A stretch of DNA of 64,000 bases from Dyadobacter sp. 676 (GCF_040448675.1 NZ_CP159289.1:6245001-6309000), one strand, 5' to 3'. Positions 28,323-37,604 are shown, counted from the first letter of the stretch. Numbers and translations: made by a program. Notes: generated by a model not told the origin, from the letters alone.

Positions 28323-29525
28323 ATGAGAAGTTTCAGACTGCCGGCGCATCCGGTTTGTGTTTTTTTATTGTTTTTAACCCTCGTCTACGGACCCACCTTT
28401 GCCCGGAACAAAAGCCCGAATGCATTCACGCTGAAAGACGGCGACAGGGTTGTTTTCCTGGGAAATTCCATTTTCGAAAACGATTTTCAGTACGGCTACC
28501 TGGAACTGGCGCTTACCACCCGTTTTGCCGACAAAGGCATTACTTTCCGCAACCTCGGCTGGACAGGCGACAACGTCTGGGGCGAGGCGCGCAGCACCTA
28601 TACCAACCCGCCGACGCCCTACGAGCATTTGATGGAGGACATCACCAAAGCCGCCCCGACCGTCGTTTTCCTCGGCTACGGTGGCGTGGAGGCGCAGGAA
28701 GGCCAGGCAGGCGTGCCACGTTTCAAGGAAGGTTTGAACAAGCTCATCGACAAGATCGACGCATTAGGCGCGAAAACCGTCCTCCTGTCGACTATCCCCG
28801 TTTTTTCCACCGATACTTCGCAGCATGTAGGCAGCCGCAATGCGGACCTTCAATTGTATTCCAAAGCGATTTCGGAAGTAGCCGCCCAGCGCAGCAAGCA
28901 GTTTATCGATATTTACCAACCCATTGAAACACTGGTTAAAAAGGAAAATATCCTTGAAAATACCGTGCATCTGAACGAGGCCGGTTACTACCACCTTGCA
29001 TTGATTTTGGAACAAAAACTGGGACTGATCGATGAAAAGGTGGAGACGAATATCGACGCGGCAAAGGTCTCGAAGCCGGCTTCCGGTTCGGCTATCCTGA
29101 GCTTCAAAAGATTGCCGCAGTTCCTCCCGCTACCATGGCCGGCGGATGCGCCCGGCTCCACCGCGCAACTGGAAACGGTTCGCATCAGAGGGTTGAAAAA
29201 AGGATTTTATACGCTCTTCGCCGGACATGAACAGGTGGCGACCGCTTCCGCAAAAGATTGGGAAAGAGGCGTGGACATAATACAGGGCCCGCCGTTCGAG
29301 CAATCGGCGCGTGTCCGGGAAATGATTATCCGTAAAAACGAACTGCATTTCTTCCAGTACCGGCCGATGAACCAGACCTATATCACCGGTTTCCGTAAAT
29401 ACGAGCAAGGTCGGCATGTAAAGGGCCTGGAAGAGCAGAATATCCTCATCAAATGGCTCGAAGGCCAGATAATCCTCAACAGCGAGCCGAAGGAGGTAGT
29501 GTATGAGTTGCGGAAGTTGGAGTAG
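28323..29525 (+). CDS. secreted SGNH/GDSL hydrolase
   Basis: 400 residues with a signal peptide (PVCVFLLFLTLVYGPTFA). Block I is VVFLGNSIFEND (Ser), block II NLGWTGDNVWGEAR, block III VVFLGYGGVEAQEG and the His block NTVHLNEAGYYHLA. The C-terminal 150 residues are an extra beta-rich part. It has the arrangement found beside PVC-type heme proteins in Bacteroidota and Planctomycetota, and the 1150-residue protein follows directly on the same strand. The likely role is ester (acetyl) removal from an extracellular polymer. Confidence 0.85.
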   Translation: MRSFRLPAHPVCVFLLFLTLVYGPTFARNKSPNAFTLKDGDRVVFLGNSIFENDFQYGYLELALTTRFADKGITFRNLGWTGDNVWGEARSTYTNPPTPYEHLMEDITKAAPTVVFLGYGGVEAQEGQAGVPRFKEGLNKLIDKIDALGAKTVLLSTIPVFSTDTSQHVGSRNADLQLYSKAISEVAAQRSKQFIDIYQPIETLVKKENILENTVHLNEAGYYHLALILEQKLGLIDEKVETNIDAAKVSKPASGSAILSFKRLPQFLPLPWPADAPGSTAQLETVRIRGLKKGFYTLFAGHEQVATASAKDWERGVDIIQGPPFEQSARVREMIIRKNELHFFQYRPMNQTYITGFRKYEQGRHVKGLEEQNILIKWLEGQIILNSEPKEVVYELRKLE

Positions 29526-29584
29526 TACTTCGGCTGTCGGCCATCGGCCATCGAAGGCATTTTGCGTAATGTAATGTTTTCTTA

Positions 29585-29691
29585 CGGTGCGCTGCACCTA
29601 GTTAGCGATAGGTGCAGAGCACCGCAAGAATTGTAGCAATGTGATTGTCGATTCGCGTACAACCCAGGTGCAGCGCACCGCAAGAATTGTA
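29585..29691. repeat. hairpin and partial direct copy in the SGNH/PVC-type gap
   Basis: Arms at 29585-29600 (CGGTGCGCTGCACCTA) and 29609-29624 pair with one mismatch. A 26-nt segment (29610-29635) recurs at 29666-29691 with a single difference. The second copy's AGGTGCAGCGCACCG is the exact complement of the first arm. The element is compact and may be a repetitive extragenic palindrome or a structured 5' region. Confidence 0.55.
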
Positions 29692-29732
29692 ACAAAGCCG
29701 GAAGCTGAAAGCTGACGGACGAAAGTCAAAAT

Positions 29733-32700
29733 ATGAAAAAGCTATTTTACGGAGCATTGCTCCTCCCCATGATGTTGCTGACCTCCTCGACCGAGTCGGA
29801 GCAGCACCCCTTTAACCTCGACCCGGATGTAGAGAAGGAACTGAAATCTTTCAAAGTCGCGGACGGTTTCGAAGTAACGCTTTTTGCCGCCGATCCGATG
29901 GTCGCCAAGCCGATTCAGATGAACTGGGACCCTGAGGGCCGCCTGTGGGTAGTAAGCAGTACGGTATACCCGCATTTGAAGACGGGCGAATCCGCCAACG
30001 ACAAGATATTCGTCCTGGAAGATACGGACGGCGACGGCAAAGCCGATAAATCGACCATTTTCGCCGAAGGATTAATCCAGCCAACCGGAATCCTGCCCGG
30101 CGACGGCGGCTGCTATGTGGCCAACTCGACGGAGATCCTGCATTTCACGGATACCGACGGCGACGGCAAAGCCGATAAAAAACGCCGCATTCTTAACGGG
30201 TTCGGTACCGGCGATACGCACCATTTGATCCACACGTTCCGCTGGGGGCCGGAGGGACGGATGTATTTCAACCAGTCGATCTACATTTACAGCCACGTCG
30301 AAACCCCGTTTGGCGTCAAACGCCTCGAAGGCGGTGGCGTGTGGCAGCTCAACACGCGCAACCTGGACATGGATGTATACGCACGCGGGCTCGTGAACCC
30401 GTGGGGTCTGCAGTTCGACCGCTGGGGCCAGCCGTTCCTTACTGACGGGGCAGGTGGAGAGGGTATTAACTACGCGTTTCCGGGCGCGACATTCGTGACG
30501 GCGCCCGGTGCGGCACGCATTCTGCGCGGATTAAACCCCGGCCAGCCGAAACACAGCGGTTTGGATATTGTTTCCGGCGGGCATTTGCCGGACGCCTGGC
30601 AGGGCCGCATGATTACGAATGATTTCCGTGCCAACCGCATCAATAGTTTCAAACTGGAAGAACAGGGTAGCGGTTATGTGTCGAAACAAACCGACGACCT
30701 GATGTGGTCCGATAATGTCGCTTTCCGTCCGGTTGACATTAATGTAGGGCCGGATGGTGCCATTTACGTCGCCGACTGGTATAATCCCATTATCCAGCAC
30801 GGCGAAGTGGACTTCCACGACCCCCGCCGCGATCAGCAGCACGGCCGTATCTGGCGCATCGTGGCTAAGAACCGGCCACTGGTGAAAAAGCCGCAACTGG
30901 CGAAAGCGACCGTAACTGAACTGCTCGAATCATTGAAACTGCCCGAAGACTGGACACGCCTGCAAGCGAAGCAGGTATTAAAGGCACGAGGAGCGAAGGA
31001 AGTGCTGCCTGCGTTGGAAAAATGGGTAGCAGGTTTGGACAAAAATGATGCGAAATACGAACACAATTTGCTGGAAGCATTATGGGTATATCAAACGTTG
31101 GAAACCGTAAATGAACCGGTAATACTCAATCTACTGAATGCGAAAAGCCACAACGCGCGCGCGGCCGCACTGCGTGCATTGGCGCTCTGGTATCCGAAAG
31201 TTTCGAATACGCCTGCATTATTGTCGAAAGCGGTAGGGGACCCGCACCCGCAGGTACGCCTCGAAGCCGTGATCGCATTGCGCAAAACAAAAACACCCGA
31301 AGCGGCGAAAAACGCGTTGACGGTACTGGACGCGCAAATGGATGAATTCCTCGATTTTGCATTGTGGCAAACCGTGCGGGAACTCGAACCGGTGTGGGTA
31401 GCTAAACTGAAAACCGATCCGAATCTGCTCGGCGATGCCAAAAAGACCGCCTACGCATTGAAATCGGCCACCAGCGCCGACGCGGCGGCATTACTTACCG
31501 CATTGTACCAAAAAGGCCGGGTCCCCGACGAGTACCAGAAGGATGTGCTGGCCTCGATTGCGCGCCTGGGCCAGCCTGCCGACCTGGATATGCTCCTCGA
31601 CCTGGCCGTTCAGCCCAATAACAAGAATGCCGCGGCGCAACTGGCTGCGCTGGAAGAGGCCGGAAGCCAGCGTAAGGTGATCCCGAACAAAGGCACCGAG
31701 CGGATCGCTTCGCTGGTTGGCAATGAGGACGAAGCGGTGAGGCTGAGCGCGATCCGCCTGATCGGCCTCTGGAAAATAACTTCCCTGAACGACCGTTTGA
31801 CAAGCTTGATTCAAAACGGTAACCCGGCCACTAAAAAAGCGGCCCTGGGTGCGTTGGGCGCCATCGACAAACCGAAGGCGCTACAACTTGTGACCGACCT
31901 GACCGCCCCGAAAAACGCGCCGGAAGTCCGCATCATCGCGGCCGCGCAACTGGCCGGGCTGGACGAAAAAGAAGGCGCACGAGTGAGCGCCGAACTCATG
32001 CGCTCGCTGCCGGCGGATACCGATGTGTCGGATCTTTTTCTGGCATTTATCCCGTCCAACTCGGGAGCGGCCGCATTGGCGGAGGCCATAGCGGCGAAAA
32101 AAATCCCGGAAGCCGCCGCCAAACGCGGCCGGTTGCTCGTACAGCAGCGCGCCGGATGGACCCGCCAGAGCATCGACGAGATCGCGGCTTTGAAAAAGGC
32201 GCTCGAAGCATCGGGAGGTTCGTTGCCGGCTCCGAAAATGCCGCAAGATCTGGACGACAAAACCATTGAAGGACTCGCCAAACTCGCCCGGGAGAAAGGG
32301 GACCCGGCAAAAGGAGAGCTTATTTTCCGCAAGGCCGAATCTAGCTGCACCACTTGTCATGCCATTGGCGGCGCAGGCGGACTGATCGGTCCTGATTTGA
32401 GCAGCCTTGGTACCAGCTCGCCCGCCGAAACGATCATTCGCTCGATCTTGTATCCAAGTGCTTCTATCAAAGAAGGTTATGATCTCAAACGTGTAGTGAA
32501 AAAAGACGGCTCCGAGCTTATGGGCTACCTCGCTTCCGACGGTGCCAACGAAATCGTGATCCGCGACGTAACCGGCAAGGAAGTATCCATTGCCAAGAGC
32601 CAGGTGCAGGTTATGGAAAAAGTCCCTGGGTCGTTGATGCCTCCGGGCCTTACCGCCAGTCTCGACCGCGATCAGTTCGTGAACCTCGTCGCGTTCTTGA

Positions 32701-33185
32701 CCAGGCTCGGTGAGCCGGGCGATTTTCGCGTGCCAGCCACGCGCTATGTGCGGAGATGGGAGACGATCGAGTTGAGTAAAGACCTGGCTAGTAAATTTTC
32801 AATGGATGGCGGGGCTATTGTCACCGGTAAGAGCGCGAAGGTCACTACTGCACCGATATATAGCAAGGTCTCCGGCGAACTGCCGGTCGATGATCTGGCC
32901 GAAATGCAGAACAGCGCAGGCAAGCCGTTCAGCATTGTCCGTTTCGAAATCGAAGCGCTGACCAAGGGGCCGGTAACCTTCGCATTGAATAGTCCGGGCG
33001 GCGTTGCAGCCTATAACGGCACGAAGGCTTTGAAGGTTTCGGACGGTACCATCACCGCTGATCTTGCGCAAGGTATTCAACCCATAACACTGGTACTTGA
33101 CCGGAATGTGGTTAAAGGCGGATTGAAGGTGGAATTGAAGGATGTGGCCGGCGGCGCGCAGACGCGGTTGAAGGTAGGGCGGTAA
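29733..33185 (+). CDS. PVC-type heme-binding CxxCH protein (propeller dehydrogenase, HEAT, cytochrome c)
   Basis: 1150 residues with a signal peptide (MKKLFYGALLLPMMLLTSS). Residues 30-390 form a glucose/sorbosone-dehydrogenase-like propeller (GFEVTLFAADPMVAKPIQM, DPEGRLWVV, GLVNPWGLQFDRWGQPFLTD, DGAIYVADWYNPIIQHG). Two identical DTDGDGKADK segments in it look like calcium-binding EF-like loops. Residues 400-850 are Ala/Leu-rich HEAT-type helices. A cytochrome c site follows (CTTCH near residue 871, then GPDLSSLG and SLMPPGL), and the C-terminal 150 residues are a beta domain. It probably oxidises a sugar or polyol in the periplasm and passes electrons to its heme. The exact substrate is unknown. 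Confidence 0.85.
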   Translation: MKKLFYGALLLPMMLLTSSTESEQHPFNLDPDVEKELKSFKVADGFEVTLFAADPMVAKPIQMNWDPEGRLWVVSSTVYPHLKTGESANDKIFVLEDTDGDGKADKSTIFAEGLIQPTGILPGDGGCYVANSTEILHFTDTDGDGKADKKRRILNGFGTGDTHHLIHTFRWGPEGRMYFNQSIYIYSHVETPFGVKRLEGGGVWQLNTRNLDMDVYARGLVNPWGLQFDRWGQPFLTDGAGGEGINYAFPGATFVTAPGAARILRGLNPGQPKHSGLDIVSGGHLPDAWQGRMITNDFRANRINSFKLEEQGSGYVSKQTDDLMWSDNVAFRPVDINVGPDGAIYVADWYNPIIQHGEVDFHDPRRDQQHGRIWRIVAKNRPLVKKPQLAKATVTELLESLKLPEDWTRLQAKQVLKARGAKEVLPALEKWVAGLDKNDAKYEHNLLEALWVYQTLETVNEPVILNLLNAKSHNARAAALRALALWYPKVSNTPALLSKAVGDPHPQVRLEAVIALRKTKTPEAAKNALTVLDAQMDEFLDFALWQTVRELEPVWVAKLKTDPNLLGDAKKTAYALKSATSADAAALLTALYQKGRVPDEYQKDVLASIARLGQPADLDMLLDLAVQPNNKNAAAQLAALEEAGSQRKVIPNKGTERIASLVGNEDEAVRLSAIRLIGLWKITSLNDRLTSLIQNGNPATKKAALGALGAIDKPKALQLVTDLTAPKNAPEVRIIAAAQLAGLDEKEGARVSAELMRSLPADTDVSDLFLAFIPSNSGAAALAEAIAAKKIPEAAAKRGRLLVQQRAGWTRQSIDEIAALKKALEASGGSLPAPKMPQDLDDKTIEGLAKLAREKGDPAKGELIFRKAESSCTTCHAIGGAGGLIGPDLSSLGTSSPAETIIRSILYPSASIKEGYDLKRVVKKDGSELMGYLASDGANEIVIRDVTGKEVSIAKSQVQVMEKVPGSLMPPGLTASLDRDQFVNLVAFLTRLGEPGDFRVPATRYVRRWETIELSKDLASKFSMDGGAIVTGKSAKVTTAPIYSKVSGELPVDDLAEMQNSAGKPFSIVRFEIEALTKGPVTFALNSPGGVAAYNGTKALKVSDGTITADLAQGIQPITLVLDRNVVKGGLKVELKDVAGGAQTRLKVGR

Positions 33186-33207
33186 TTCTGTTGGAGGTTA
33201 GGAAGAC

Positions 33208-33240
33208 TAGCCGGCGCTCCGAGCGAGTGCCGGCTATTTT
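33208..33240 (+). terminator. terminator of the PVC-type gene, shared with the convergent PIN gene
   Basis: TAGCCGGC at 33208 pairs with GCCGGCTA ending at 33236, the stem extends inward by four more pairs around a short loop, and TTTT follows. The other side overlaps the stop codon of the convergent PIN gene, so it probably stops only the plus-strand transcript efficiently. Confidence 0.6.
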
Positions 33241-33749
33241 AATGTGCACCATAATGCCATACGCTTCTTCATTTCTGCGATCAGTTCGATGTTGTTCTGG
33301 TAAAACAGATTTCTCGCAATTAGTTGCTCAATTTTCAAGGCTGCATCTTCTGCGCAGAGGAACCTGTTGTCAAAGAGCTGGTCCAGAATCCATAGAATAC
33401 CATGGTAAGGTATTCCAAGCCGTTTAGCATATTTACGAACCGCTTTGTCGCTGCTTAGAACGGTCGCGTTCAGCTTACCGGCCAGAAACAGGACCGTTTT
33501 GTCATTTTCCGATAGCGCCCCCGGAAAAGCCGAACGCCGGATTTCCATGCGTTCGGCCTCTGCAATGGAGTGGATTTTCAATTTGCCCGATTGCTCAAAT
33601 GCGAACAGAAACGTGGCCTGGTCTCCCAGGACCTCATTAACAACATCGATGCTCGTGTGCATTTCATAGGGTAGCCGGAAAAACAGTTCGGTCAATCCCA
33701 GATCGTGAAGCTCAATGAAAATACAGGCGTCCGTAACCGCAATTTTCAT
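33234..33749 (-). CDS. PIN-domain protein, probable toxin of a TA-like pair
   Basis: 171 residues. The PIN active-site acids are in place: Asp7 in VTDACIFIE, Glu39 in VVNEV, Asp83 in LSENDKTVLFLA and Asp101 in LSSDKAVRKYA. The family are Mg2+-dependent ribonucleases. The start overlaps the stop of the upstream XRE-ImmA gene by 4 bp (ATGA), so the two are translationally coupled. Paired XRE-ImmA/PIN genes are known as toxin-antitoxin-like or mobile-element control units. The long C-terminal tail after residue 130 is not part of the core fold. Confidence 0.8.
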   Translation of the reverse strand: MKIAVTDACIFIELHDLGLTELFFRLPYEMHTSIDVVNEVLGDQATFLFAFEQSGKLKIHSIAEAERMEIRRSAFPGALSENDKTVLFLAGKLNATVLSSDKAVRKYAKRLGIPYHGILWILDQLFDNRFLCAEDAALKIEQLIARNLFYQNNIELIAEMKKRMALWCTLK

Positions 33750-34804
33750 GCTATGGCCGTGTACTGCTCGTGGAACTCGGCCAGCTTCATATTTTTAAGC
33801 GCCGCTGCCTTGGACATCGATACCTGCCCTTCTGCAAGAGCCCTGAAAAGCAGCCTGTCGAATCGGTAGGAGCGTTCTATCCCCTCGTAGGCAACCGGCT
33901 CCCTGCTCTTCCAGCCCATTTCTTCGATCATCTTAAAAAATTGCCGCCCGTAGTGCTCGCTCACAATTTTGCATTCGATGGCACGCATCACGATGGCCTG
34001 CATCGATATTCCGTATTGCCGTTTGAGGTTCCCTAATTCGTGGAGGGAGAGCTTGCTCCGGTGTGGGCCGAGTTTTTCTTTCAAAACGCTTTCCGGCATC
34101 AGCAAAGCGCCCGCGAACTGATGGCATAGCACTTCCTTTTGTTTGTCCTTTACATCCCCGAACTGCAAAAGCAAATGCCCCAGCTCGTGCAGCAAGGTAA
34201 ACCGGATGCGGTCCGGCTTGCCTTGCAGGTTTTTGTTATAAGCGACAACGGGCAAGCCCTCATTCGCCCAGGTTTGCATGCCGTTGAAGTGGGTGTCGAC
34301 ATCGATTTCAACCACCTTGATATGCATATCTTCCAGAAACCCGGCTATATTGACGACCGCGTTGGCTCCCAATCCCCATTTTTCGCGCAGCAGATCAGCC
34401 GCTGCGCTTACGTCGGATAATGTAGCTACCGGCCCGAGCCCTTTCAACGGATTTATAAACTCGCCCGATATTCCCAATATTTCTTCCAGTTCCAGATACC
34501 GCGATAGGTATTCCCGTGTTTGCTCCACGATCCGGTTTTCGTCCCTCGCCGAAAGGTGTTGCAATTTGCGATATTCCAGCGCCCCGAGCTCCACGCGGGT
34601 ATTCCTGAAGAAATAATCGGGGCGTACGGCCATGATTTCACTCAGCAGGCCCAACATTTCGCTGTTGGGAGTCACTTCCCCTTTTTCATAGCGGTGTAAT
34701 GCCTGCCGGGTTATCTTGTTCCCAAGCCGTGAGGCCACGTCCTGTAACGATAAGCCGCTACGGAGCCTGGCCGATTTGAAGCGGGTTGCGAAAAGCAGAT
34801 CCAT
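33746..34804 (-). CDS. XRE regulator fused to an ImmA/IrrE metallopeptidase
   Basis: 352 residues. Residues 8-60 are a helix-turn-helix of the XRE type (FKSARLRSGLSLQDVASRLG, ITRQALHRYEKGEVTPNSEML). A peptidase domain follows with the zinc site HELGH at 206-210 and a likely third ligand Glu224 before FAGALLMPESV. Such proteins bind their own promoter and can be cut or cut a repressor on stress. The operator-like palindrome immediately upstream (34819-34862) supports autoregulation. It acts as the control half of the operon with the PIN gene. Confidence 0.88.
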   Translation of the reverse strand: MDLLFATRFKSARLRSGLSLQDVASRLGNKITRQALHRYEKGEVTPNSEMLGLLSEIMAVRPDYFFRNTRVELGALEYRKLQHLSARDENRIVEQTREYLSRYLELEEILGISGEFINPLKGLGPVATLSDVSAAADLLREKWGLGANAVVNIAGFLEDMHIKVVEIDVDTHFNGMQTWANEGLPVVAYNKNLQGKPDRIRFTLLHELGHLLLQFGDVKDKQKEVLCHQFAGALLMPESVLKEKLGPHRSKLSLHELGNLKRQYGISMQAIVMRAIECKIVSEHYGRQFFKMIEEMGWKSREPVAYEGIERSYRFDRLLFRALAEGQVSMSKAAALKNMKLAEFHEQYTAIA

Positions 34805-34818
34805 AATGCCTTCTATTT

Positions 34819-34862
34819 GATGGTTGACAAATTTATGTTTTTATTTCTGTTTGTCAACCATC
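34819..34862 (-). promoter_or_regulatory. 13-bp inverted repeat embracing the promoter of the XRE-ImmA/PIN operon
   Basis: GATGGTTGACAAA (34819-34831) is matched perfectly by TTTGTCAACCATC (34850-34862), separated by 18 bp. On the minus strand a TTG (34855-34857) and TAAATTTG (34828-34835) have a 19-bp gap, which is the Bacteroidota -33/-7 arrangement. Each element lies inside one arm of the repeat. It is therefore a strong candidate for an autorepressor operator. Confidence 0.7.
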
Positions 34863-35069
34863 TCCTCGTCACCTTTTATCCTAAGGTAGCTTATCGAAAC
34901 GATCGGTTTATGTTATGTCAATACCGTACTCATTTTAATGTTAGCGCTGATTTTTACATTAATGCGGTCTTTTCCCTGTTGCGTTGACTCTAATCCGATG
35001 GCACAGATCAGTAAATTTCCCGCCCGGCTTGTTTTAAATACTATTTCCATCATTTCACAAATTACAATC

Positions 35070-35813
35070 ATGCTCAAAAAATTACTGGCCCTGTCTCTTC
35101 TTGTAGGAAGCGCGGTTACAGCACATGCGCAGCAGTTCAAGGCATTGCTTTTTACCAAAACCGCTGGTTTTCACCATGTTTCTATTCACGAAGGTGTAAC
35201 CGGGATCAGAAACCTGGCTGCGAGGCATAATTTCTCGGTCGATTGGCAGGAGAATGCCGATGTTTTCAATGACAAAAGTCTGGCCAACTACGCCGTCGTA
35301 ATCTTCCTGAACACGACCGGGGATATCCTCAACGACGCGCAGCAGGCGGCGCTTGAAAAGTACATCAAAAGCGGAAAAGGCTGGGTAGGTATTCACGCAG
35401 CGGCAGACACGGAATACGACTGGCCGTGGTATGGCAAGCTGGTAGGGGCCTATTTCAAAACCCACCCGGCGCAGCAAACGGCTTTTCTGGATGTAAAAGA
35501 CAGCAATTTCCCAGGCCTCGAACGTTTCCCGAAACGGATGCTCTGGACCGACGAGTGGTACGAATACAAAAAGCCCCTCAATGCCGACGACCTGAAAGTA
35601 CTCATCACGCTCGACGAAAAGACATACGATCCTAAAACCAGCCAGGGCAGCGGCATGGGCGACCACCCGATTGCCTGGTACCACAATTACGATGGCGGCC
35701 GCGCATTCTACACCGGCTTGGGGCATATCGGTCTCGTTTATTCCGATCAATCGTTTTTGGATCACCTGTATGGCGGCATTTACTGGGCTGCGACCGGAAA
35801 GGGAGTGAAGTGA
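35070..35813 (+). CDS. ThuA domain protein
   Basis: The ATG at 35070 (MLKKLLALSLLVGSAVTAHAQ) gives a signal peptide; the upstream reading is unsupported. 247 residues: FKALLFTKTAGFHHVSIHEG, DVFNDKSLANYAVVIFLNTTGDIL, GWVGIHAAADTEYDWPWYG, HPIAWYHNYDGGRAFYTGLGH. This is the ThuA/trehalose-utilisation fold (a glutamine-amidotransferase-like domain) found with glycan and PVC-type genes. Enzyme activity is uncertain for the family. It is about 265 bp from and divergent to the XRE-ImmA operon. Confidence 0.88.
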   Translation: MLKKLLALSLLVGSAVTAHAQQFKALLFTKTAGFHHVSIHEGVTGIRNLAARHNFSVDWQENADVFNDKSLANYAVVIFLNTTGDILNDAQQAALEKYIKSGKGWVGIHAAADTEYDWPWYGKLVGAYFKTHPAQQTAFLDVKDSNFPGLERFPKRMLWTDEWYEYKKPLNADDLKVLITLDEKTYDPKTSQGSGMGDHPIAWYHNYDGGRAFYTGLGHIGLVYSDQSFLDHLYGGIYWAATGKGVK

Positions 35814-35868
35814 CATTGGCGCGGTTTGACCGCCGGCCACCGCGCCTCAGCGTGGCTTTAACAACAAT

Positions 35869-35932
35869 TCAGCTCCGGAAGAGCTTCCTGATACACGATG
35901 ATCCGGGAAGCCCTATCGGAGCTGGAATCATT
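35869..35932. repeat. imperfect inverted repeat between ThuA and beta-lactamase genes
   Basis: ATTCAGCTCCG near 35869 pairs with CGGAGCTGGAAT near 35921-35932 with a one-base bulge, and inner segments can pair further (GGAAG/CTTCC). It lies between two convergent genes. It may be a bidirectional terminator, although no T-run follows directly. Confidence 0.35.
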
Positions 35933-35973
35933 TTGTGGCCATTCCCTTATGACACCAGGGGTCGTGCCGCGTT

Positions 35974-36708
35974 TTATTTTTGAGAGAATAGTTTGATGGT
36001 GTAATCGAGCAATGCGGTGTCGCCGATTTTACCGTGGCCGGGGATTACCACTTTCGCGTCCGGATATTTCTCTTTGATCTTGGTGACAGTCGCTGGCCAG
36101 GCCTCCACATTCGCGTCGGCCAGGTTGCCTTTTGTTGCATCGACCTCTTTGATCAGGCAGCCGCCGAACATTATCTTCTCCGAGGGGAAATAGCCGATGA
36201 TATTGTCGCGCGTATGTCCTTCACCGTAAAATGCCGCCACGACGGCTTTTTTGCCCACTTTCAGGTCCAGTTTGCCGTCGAAACCTTTCTGGGGCACGGG
36301 GAATTTGCGCTCTTTATCGAGAGCGATCGTCTTGTTAGTGGCGTAGGACGGTATTCCGTGCTCGTGAAACGCTTTTAAACCGCCGACACAATCCTCATGA
36401 AAGTGCGTTGCGATGACGGCCTTGACCTTGCATTTCAGGCTATCCTCCACCCAGCGGATCACCTTTTCTGAAGTCGCGTCATCCACCGGCGTATCGAAAA
36501 TCACCGCCTCGCCCGCATCGAATACGATTAGGCCGTTGCAGGGAACTTTGCCGAAGCTCTCCGTTTGAAGGTAGGTCAGGTGGGTATACGCATGGTCACT
36601 GATTTTCTGAATGACGATGTCGTCGGTTTTAATGCTTTTATCGGGCGTTTGCGCGTGTGTGAGGGCGCACAGGAGCGAGAACAGGTAGGCGAGAATGTGT
36701 TTTTTCAT
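35974..36708 (-). CDS. subclass B1 metallo-beta-lactamase
   Basis: 244 residues, signal peptide MKKHILAYLFSLLCALTHAQ. The full B1 zinc set is present: His102, His104 and Asp106 in THFHED, His165 in GEGHTRDN, Cys184 in FGGCLIK and His225 in IPGHG, with the Lys after the Cys motif and Asn in KGNLADAN. Family knowledge: periplasmic hydrolysis of penicillins, cephalosporins and usually carbapenems with two Zn2+. The length is normal and no residue is missing. Neighbouring genes are not mobile-element genes, so a chromosomal, species-type enzyme is likely. Confidence 0.9.
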   Translation of the reverse strand: MKKHILAYLFSLLCALTHAQTPDKSIKTDDIVIQKISDHAYTHLTYLQTESFGKVPCNGLIVFDAGEAVIFDTPVDDATSEKVIRWVEDSLKCKVKAVIATHFHEDCVGGLKAFHEHGIPSYATNKTIALDKERKFPVPQKGFDGKLDLKVGKKAVVAAFYGEGHTRDNIIGYFPSEKIMFGGCLIKEVDATKGNLADANVEAWPATVTKIKEKYPDAKVVIPGHGKIGDTALLDYTIKLFSQK

Positions 36709-36892
36709 GGGTTGGTTGGCGAATAGAAGTGATCGATAAATGCTGGTGACAAGATAACGCCAGCTAACGGTTAATCAATGGGGCCGATACACTTTACCGT
36801 ATAATAGATCTTTTTGTGAAGAAGCTGCGACAAGGAAGAATCTCGATATATTTCTAAATGATATTATGTAAAATATTGAAAAATAACGGTTT

Positions 36893-37522
36893 ATGAAGTA
36901 TGAGGAGATATTGGCGAACCTTCCCGGGATGTTTGCCGAGCCGGCGCTGCGGCAGGAGATGGCTCAAAATGGCAGATTAATGCGGGTACGCAAAGGAGAT
37001 GTGATTGTCCGCGAGGGGCAATATCTGGATTTTCTACCGATTGTTCTCAGCGGGGAAATCAGGGTTTTTCAGCAAAAAGAAGATCGCGAAATCCTGCTAT
37101 ACTATGTTCGTGCCGGGCAGACCTGCATGATGTCACTTTCTGCCGCATATTTCAGCAACACCAGTGGTTCGTATGGGGTGGCAACCGGGCCGTCGGAAAT
37201 TTTTGTTTTTCCATCGCGTCTGGTAAAAGAATGGCAGCTTAAATATCCCTCATGGAACGCATTTCTGATCCAGACGTTCCGGAGCCGGTATGATGAGCTG
37301 CTCGGCTCATTTGAGAGCGTGGCGTTCGACCCGGTCGAGAAGAGGATCATGACGTATTTGGTTAACCGGTCGCGGCAGGAGGGCTCCGGCAAGATTGCCA
37401 TCTCCCACCAGCAACTTGCCCATGAACTGGGAACAACGCGCGTCGTTGTTTCGAGGATATTGAAGAGTTTTGAGCAACAAGGCAAAGTCATACTGCTCAG
37501 GGGATGTATTCAGCTGAAATAA
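36893..37522 (+). CDS. Crp/Fnr family transcriptional regulator
   Basis: 209 residues. The cyclic-nucleotide-binding fold is seen as RVRKGDVIVREGQYLDFLPIVLSGEIRVFQ and ILLYYVRAGQTCMMSLS, although the phosphate-binding cassette is not typical. The helix-turn-helix is ISHQQLAHELGTTRVVVSRILKSFEQQG near the end. It is divergent from the beta-lactamase gene across 184 bp, so it may regulate that gene, the small DUF1059 gene downstream, or both. The ligand is unknown. Confidence 0.9.
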   Translation: MKYEEILANLPGMFAEPALRQEMAQNGRLMRVRKGDVIVREGQYLDFLPIVLSGEIRVFQQKEDREILLYYVRAGQTCMMSLSAAYFSNTSGSYGVATGPSEIFVFPSRLVKEWQLKYPSWNAFLIQTFRSRYDELLGSFESVAFDPVEKRIMTYLVNRSRQEGSGKIAISHQQLAHELGTTRVVVSRILKSFEQQGKVILLRGCIQLK

Positions 37523-37604
37523 ATTCGGGGTTATGTATCTTTTGATACCGTCGGGAAGTTGTGTCGCAGACTATTTTTGTCCGTACACTTAATCCGTTCC
37601 GAAT

